Under the pieces are notes generated by a model. That model was not told where the DNA came from, made no database searches, and saw nothing but the letters and a program-made list of their open reading frames with translations. 7,006 bases of DNA, taken from NCBI GenBank assembly GCA_030672945.1, contig DAOVFL010000048.1, positions 1 to 7,006 of the forward strand. Reading direction: 5' to 3'. The position numbers were made by a program, and so were the translations under genes. This DNA is from Candidatus Bathyarchaeota archaeon. GTDB taxonomy: Archaea; Thermoproteota; Bathyarchaeia; Bathyarchaeales; Bathycorpusculaceae. This document shows, one piece after another, positions 5,941-7,006 of this stretch (positions are counted from its first letter, which is position 1; every line of letters begins with the position of its first letter).

Positions 5941-6179
5941 TCTTCTTCCTGCTCTCGGAGTTGTCTCTCTACTTCCGCCTTGACTCTTTGATCTATGTAT
6001 CTTTTTAAACGCTTTTTGCGGTCTACCCACCACATAGCGAAACCCGTCAATATGAAGATGTATCCAAGGTAACCCAACAACCCAGTGGGTAAAACAGTAT
6101 CGGCTGGGTGACTTACAAAACCGACAAAACATAAGACCACACCCACAAAGAAGATGGCCTCGCCCCTCTCCATTTGCAA
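5922..6179 (-). CDS. Small two-helix membrane protein, unknown function
   Basis: This encodes 85 residues. Two hydrophobic segments, AIFFVGVVLCFVGFV (8-22) and GLLGYLGYIFILTGFAMWWV (33-52), are joined by a short polar loop (SHPADTVLPT). A strongly charged tail, DRKKRLKRYIDQ... followed by EVERQLREQEEDQ, is probably helical or coiled. With basic residues directly after helix 2, both ends are likely cytoplasmic (inference). GGAG (6188-6185) is five bases before TTG 6179 and 11 bases before ATG 6173; I keep TTG, but ATG (83 residues) is nearly as good. Its 3' end meets the convergent hairpin. No family recognised. Confidence 0.75.
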   Translation of the reverse strand: MQMERGEAIFFVGVVLCFVGFVSHPADTVLPTGLLGYLGYIFILTGFAMWWVDRKKRLKRYIDQRVKAEVERQLREQEEDQASQT

Positions 6180-6309
6180 TGAATCTCCATGATTAGATCG
6201 TCACTATGTGTTATATGTCTTGCCACTCAAACTGATTTAACCTTCCCTTTTTTCTTGCTCATTATAATGTAGCGTGCGCCAATTTTGAATCAATCTCTTC
6301 AAAACACCG

Positions 6310-6346
6310 TCTCTTAATAGAGATGCGCGCAAACATGTATTTAAAT
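6310..6346 (+). promoter_or_regulatory. Leaderless promoter of the Doc-like gene with an upstream palindrome
   Basis: TATTTAAAT (6338-6346) is centred 27 bases before the ATG at 6369, so transcription should start at about the first base of the gene. No Shine-Dalgarno sequence is present, which agrees with a leaderless mRNA. Fourteen bases upstream of the box lies TCTCTTAATAGAGA (6310-6323), a perfect inverted repeat with a four-base centre, a possible operator. Confidence 0.6.
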
Positions 6347-6368
6347 TCGGAACAACACATCAATTTAC

Positions 6369-6740
6369 ATGGTGTGGTATCCCGACGAAGAAATAGTTTT
6401 AGAAACCCATAGAATTATGATTGAAAAATATGGGGGTCGTCTTGGATTTGAACGTGGAATTGAAGCTTTCAAACATATTCTTGCAGATGTCAAAATCGCT
6501 AAAGGAATTTATCGGAAAGCGGCTATTCTTCTGAGAAGATTAGTAACAGATAGAATTTTTAAAGATGGTAATCATAGGACAGCACAAGCGGTTACAATGC
6601 TCTTTCTGGAAATGAACGATGTAAGCATGAAGGTTCAAGATTCAGAAAAAATAATTAGGTTTATTAAAGGCATCCTGTTCTATAGTGTTGACGAAATAGA
6701 AGCGTGGCTGAAAGATGGCAAACTCCCCCAAGAACCCTAG
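6369..6740 (+). CDS. Doc/Fic-like protein with altered catalytic motif
   Basis: This 123-residue protein is of the Doc branch of the Fic fold; phage P1 Doc is a toxin that phosphorylates elongation factor Tu, and Fic enzymes transfer AMP. The N-terminal part THRIMIEKYGGRLGFERGIE matches the Doc pattern (H..xIxxYGGxxGxRD). The core reads R62-I-F64-K-D66-G67-N68-H69-R70-T71-A. In active Doc and Fic proteins the first position is the catalytic histidine (HxFxDxNKRTA); here it is arginine, while the D-G/A-N-x-R-T phosphate-binding part is kept. The usual activity is therefore doubtful. No phd-like antitoxin precedes it (6180-6368 holds only promoter sequence), and its promoter appears leaderless. 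A 35-codon ORF overlaps its 3' end. Confidence 0.85.
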   Translation: MVWYPDEEIVLETHRIMIEKYGGRLGFERGIEAFKHILADVKIAKGIYRKAAILLRRLVTDRIFKDGNHRTAQAVTMLFLEMNDVSMKVQDSEKIIRFIKGILFYSVDEIEAWLKDGKLPQEP

Positions 6741-6822
6741 GGTCGTTCTACATAAAATTATCGAAGAGCATGACGAGGTTTTTCGCCGACTCAACAATGG
6801 TTCAAAGAAAATTAGGAAATAA
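6715..6822 (+). CDS. Possible 35-residue protein overlapping the Doc-like gene
   Basis: ATG 6715 opens a 35-codon frame ending in TAA, overlapping the last 26 bases of the Doc-like gene in another frame. The predicted product starts MANSPKNPRVVLHK, continues IIEEHDEVFRRLNNG and ends with a basic SKKIRK. The amphipathic charge pattern in the middle looks like a helix. There is no clear Shine-Dalgarno sequence (only GAAAG before the ATG), so translation would rely on coupling to the upstream gene. It may be a small partner of the Doc-like protein, the start of a truncated gene, or chance. Confidence 0.4.
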   Translation: MANSPKNPRVVLHKIIEEHDEVFRRLNNGSKKIRK

Positions 6823-6836
6823 GCGCGTTCTCCATC

Positions 6837-6938
6837 CTACGTGTTTAGATTCTTGTATGCATACCCTAAGGGTTTCTTCCATTTCTTCTTGAACTTTTTG
6901 AAGGCTTCCATGCCCTTTTCAAGAGACACCCTACCCAT
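6837..6938 (-). CDS. 33-residue Lys/aromatic-rich microprotein, copy 2
   Basis: ATG 6938 is preceded by AGGAG (6948-6944) with a five-base spacer, and a TAG stop lies at 6839-6837. The product begins MGRVSLEKGMEAFKKF and ends KKPLGYAYKNLNT. It is strongly basic, with W20, P23 and a YAY motif. Its last 24 codons are a diverged duplicate of the ORF just upstream: 13 of 24 residues are identical and three further changes are Lys/Arg. Changes include several silent third-position differences, while every Phe, Trp, Tyr and the Pro are kept. That pattern argues for a translated and constrained peptide. No family recognised; RNA, DNA or membrane binding would be guesses from charge. Confidence 0.6.
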   Translation of the reverse strand: MGRVSLEKGMEAFKKFKKKWKKPLGYAYKNLNT

Positions 6939-7006
6939 GCACACTCCTATATGCGTATTCCAAAGGTTTCCTCCATTTCTCCTTGAACTCTCTGAAAGCA
7001 GCCATG
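6856..7006. repeat. Two diverged 57-base direct repeats, period 94
   Basis: The units at 6856-6912 and 6950-7006 match at 44 of 57 positions without gaps. They are the DNA counterpart of the two microprotein copies. The period of 94 is not a multiple of three, which fits separate overlapping genes rather than an in-frame repeat protein. More copies may lie beyond the right edge. Confidence 0.8.
6931..7006 (-). CDS. Microprotein, copy 1 (runs off the right edge)
   Basis: Within the window, 24 codons plus TAG (6933-6931) are seen, from ATG 7005: MAAFREFKEKW, then RKPLEYAYRSVHG. By analogy with the downstream copy, the true start is probably about nine codons further upstream, outside the window. 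Its stop overlaps the start of copy 2 by eight bases (ATGGGTAG), and the ribosome site of copy 2 lies inside its last codons, as in translationally coupled genes. Confidence 0.55.
   Translation of the reverse strand, partial: MAAFREFKEKWRKPLEYAYRSVHG

Noticed and set aside
6856..7006. CRISPR array
   Set aside because: There are only two diverged 57-base units, they differ at 13 positions, and they are better explained as duplicated coding sequence.

Overview
The window looks like a piece of an archaeal chromosome of moderate to low G+C content. The evidence is a group II chaperonin (thermosome), a tRNA-Glu gene with a short intron at the canonical 37/38 position, TATA-type promoter boxes about 25 bases upstream of expected transcript starts (including one that implies a leaderless mRNA), and T-run terminators. 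The mix of genes would fit a TACK-group archaeon such as a Bathyarchaeia member, but that placement is inference; no marker here fixes the lineage.

Left part (1-615): an intron-containing tRNA-Glu(CTC) on the minus strand with its promoter, a short block of direct and inverted repeats, and a weakly supported small membrane-protein ORF. Centre-left (616-3536): three minus-strand genes, each with its own recognisable start: the thermosome subunit, a HesA/MoeB/ThiF-type E1-like adenylyltransferase, and a MazG-like nucleotide pyrophosphohydrolase. Centre (3631-4735), divergent to them: RNase HI, then two MoaD/ThiS-type ubiquitin-like proteins ending in Gly-Gly, spaced as a small operon. With the E1-like enzyme about 1 kb away they could form a sulfur-carrier or protein-modifier activation set.

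Right part (4736-7006) is more irregular. A Cys-rich ORF resembling the C-terminal half of DUF3795-type proteins has no start codon and is preceded by two stops. Divergent from it is an unknown gene that becomes one continuous protein of about 201 residues if a single A is removed from an A6 run. Next come a small two-helix membrane protein, convergent on a strong hairpin, and a solitary Doc/Fic-like gene with an apparently leaderless promoter and an arginine where the catalytic histidine should be. A 35-codon ORF overlaps the end of the Doc gene. At the right edge, on the minus strand, are two tandem copies of a tiny lysine- and aromatic-rich protein gene, overlapping stop-to-start. These are too short for ordinary gene calling but show a conserved-protein substitution pattern.

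The most novel signals are the tandem microprotein genes at 6837-7006, the Doc-like gene with its overlapping mini-ORF, and the two divergent genes that both look broken at their 5' ends.
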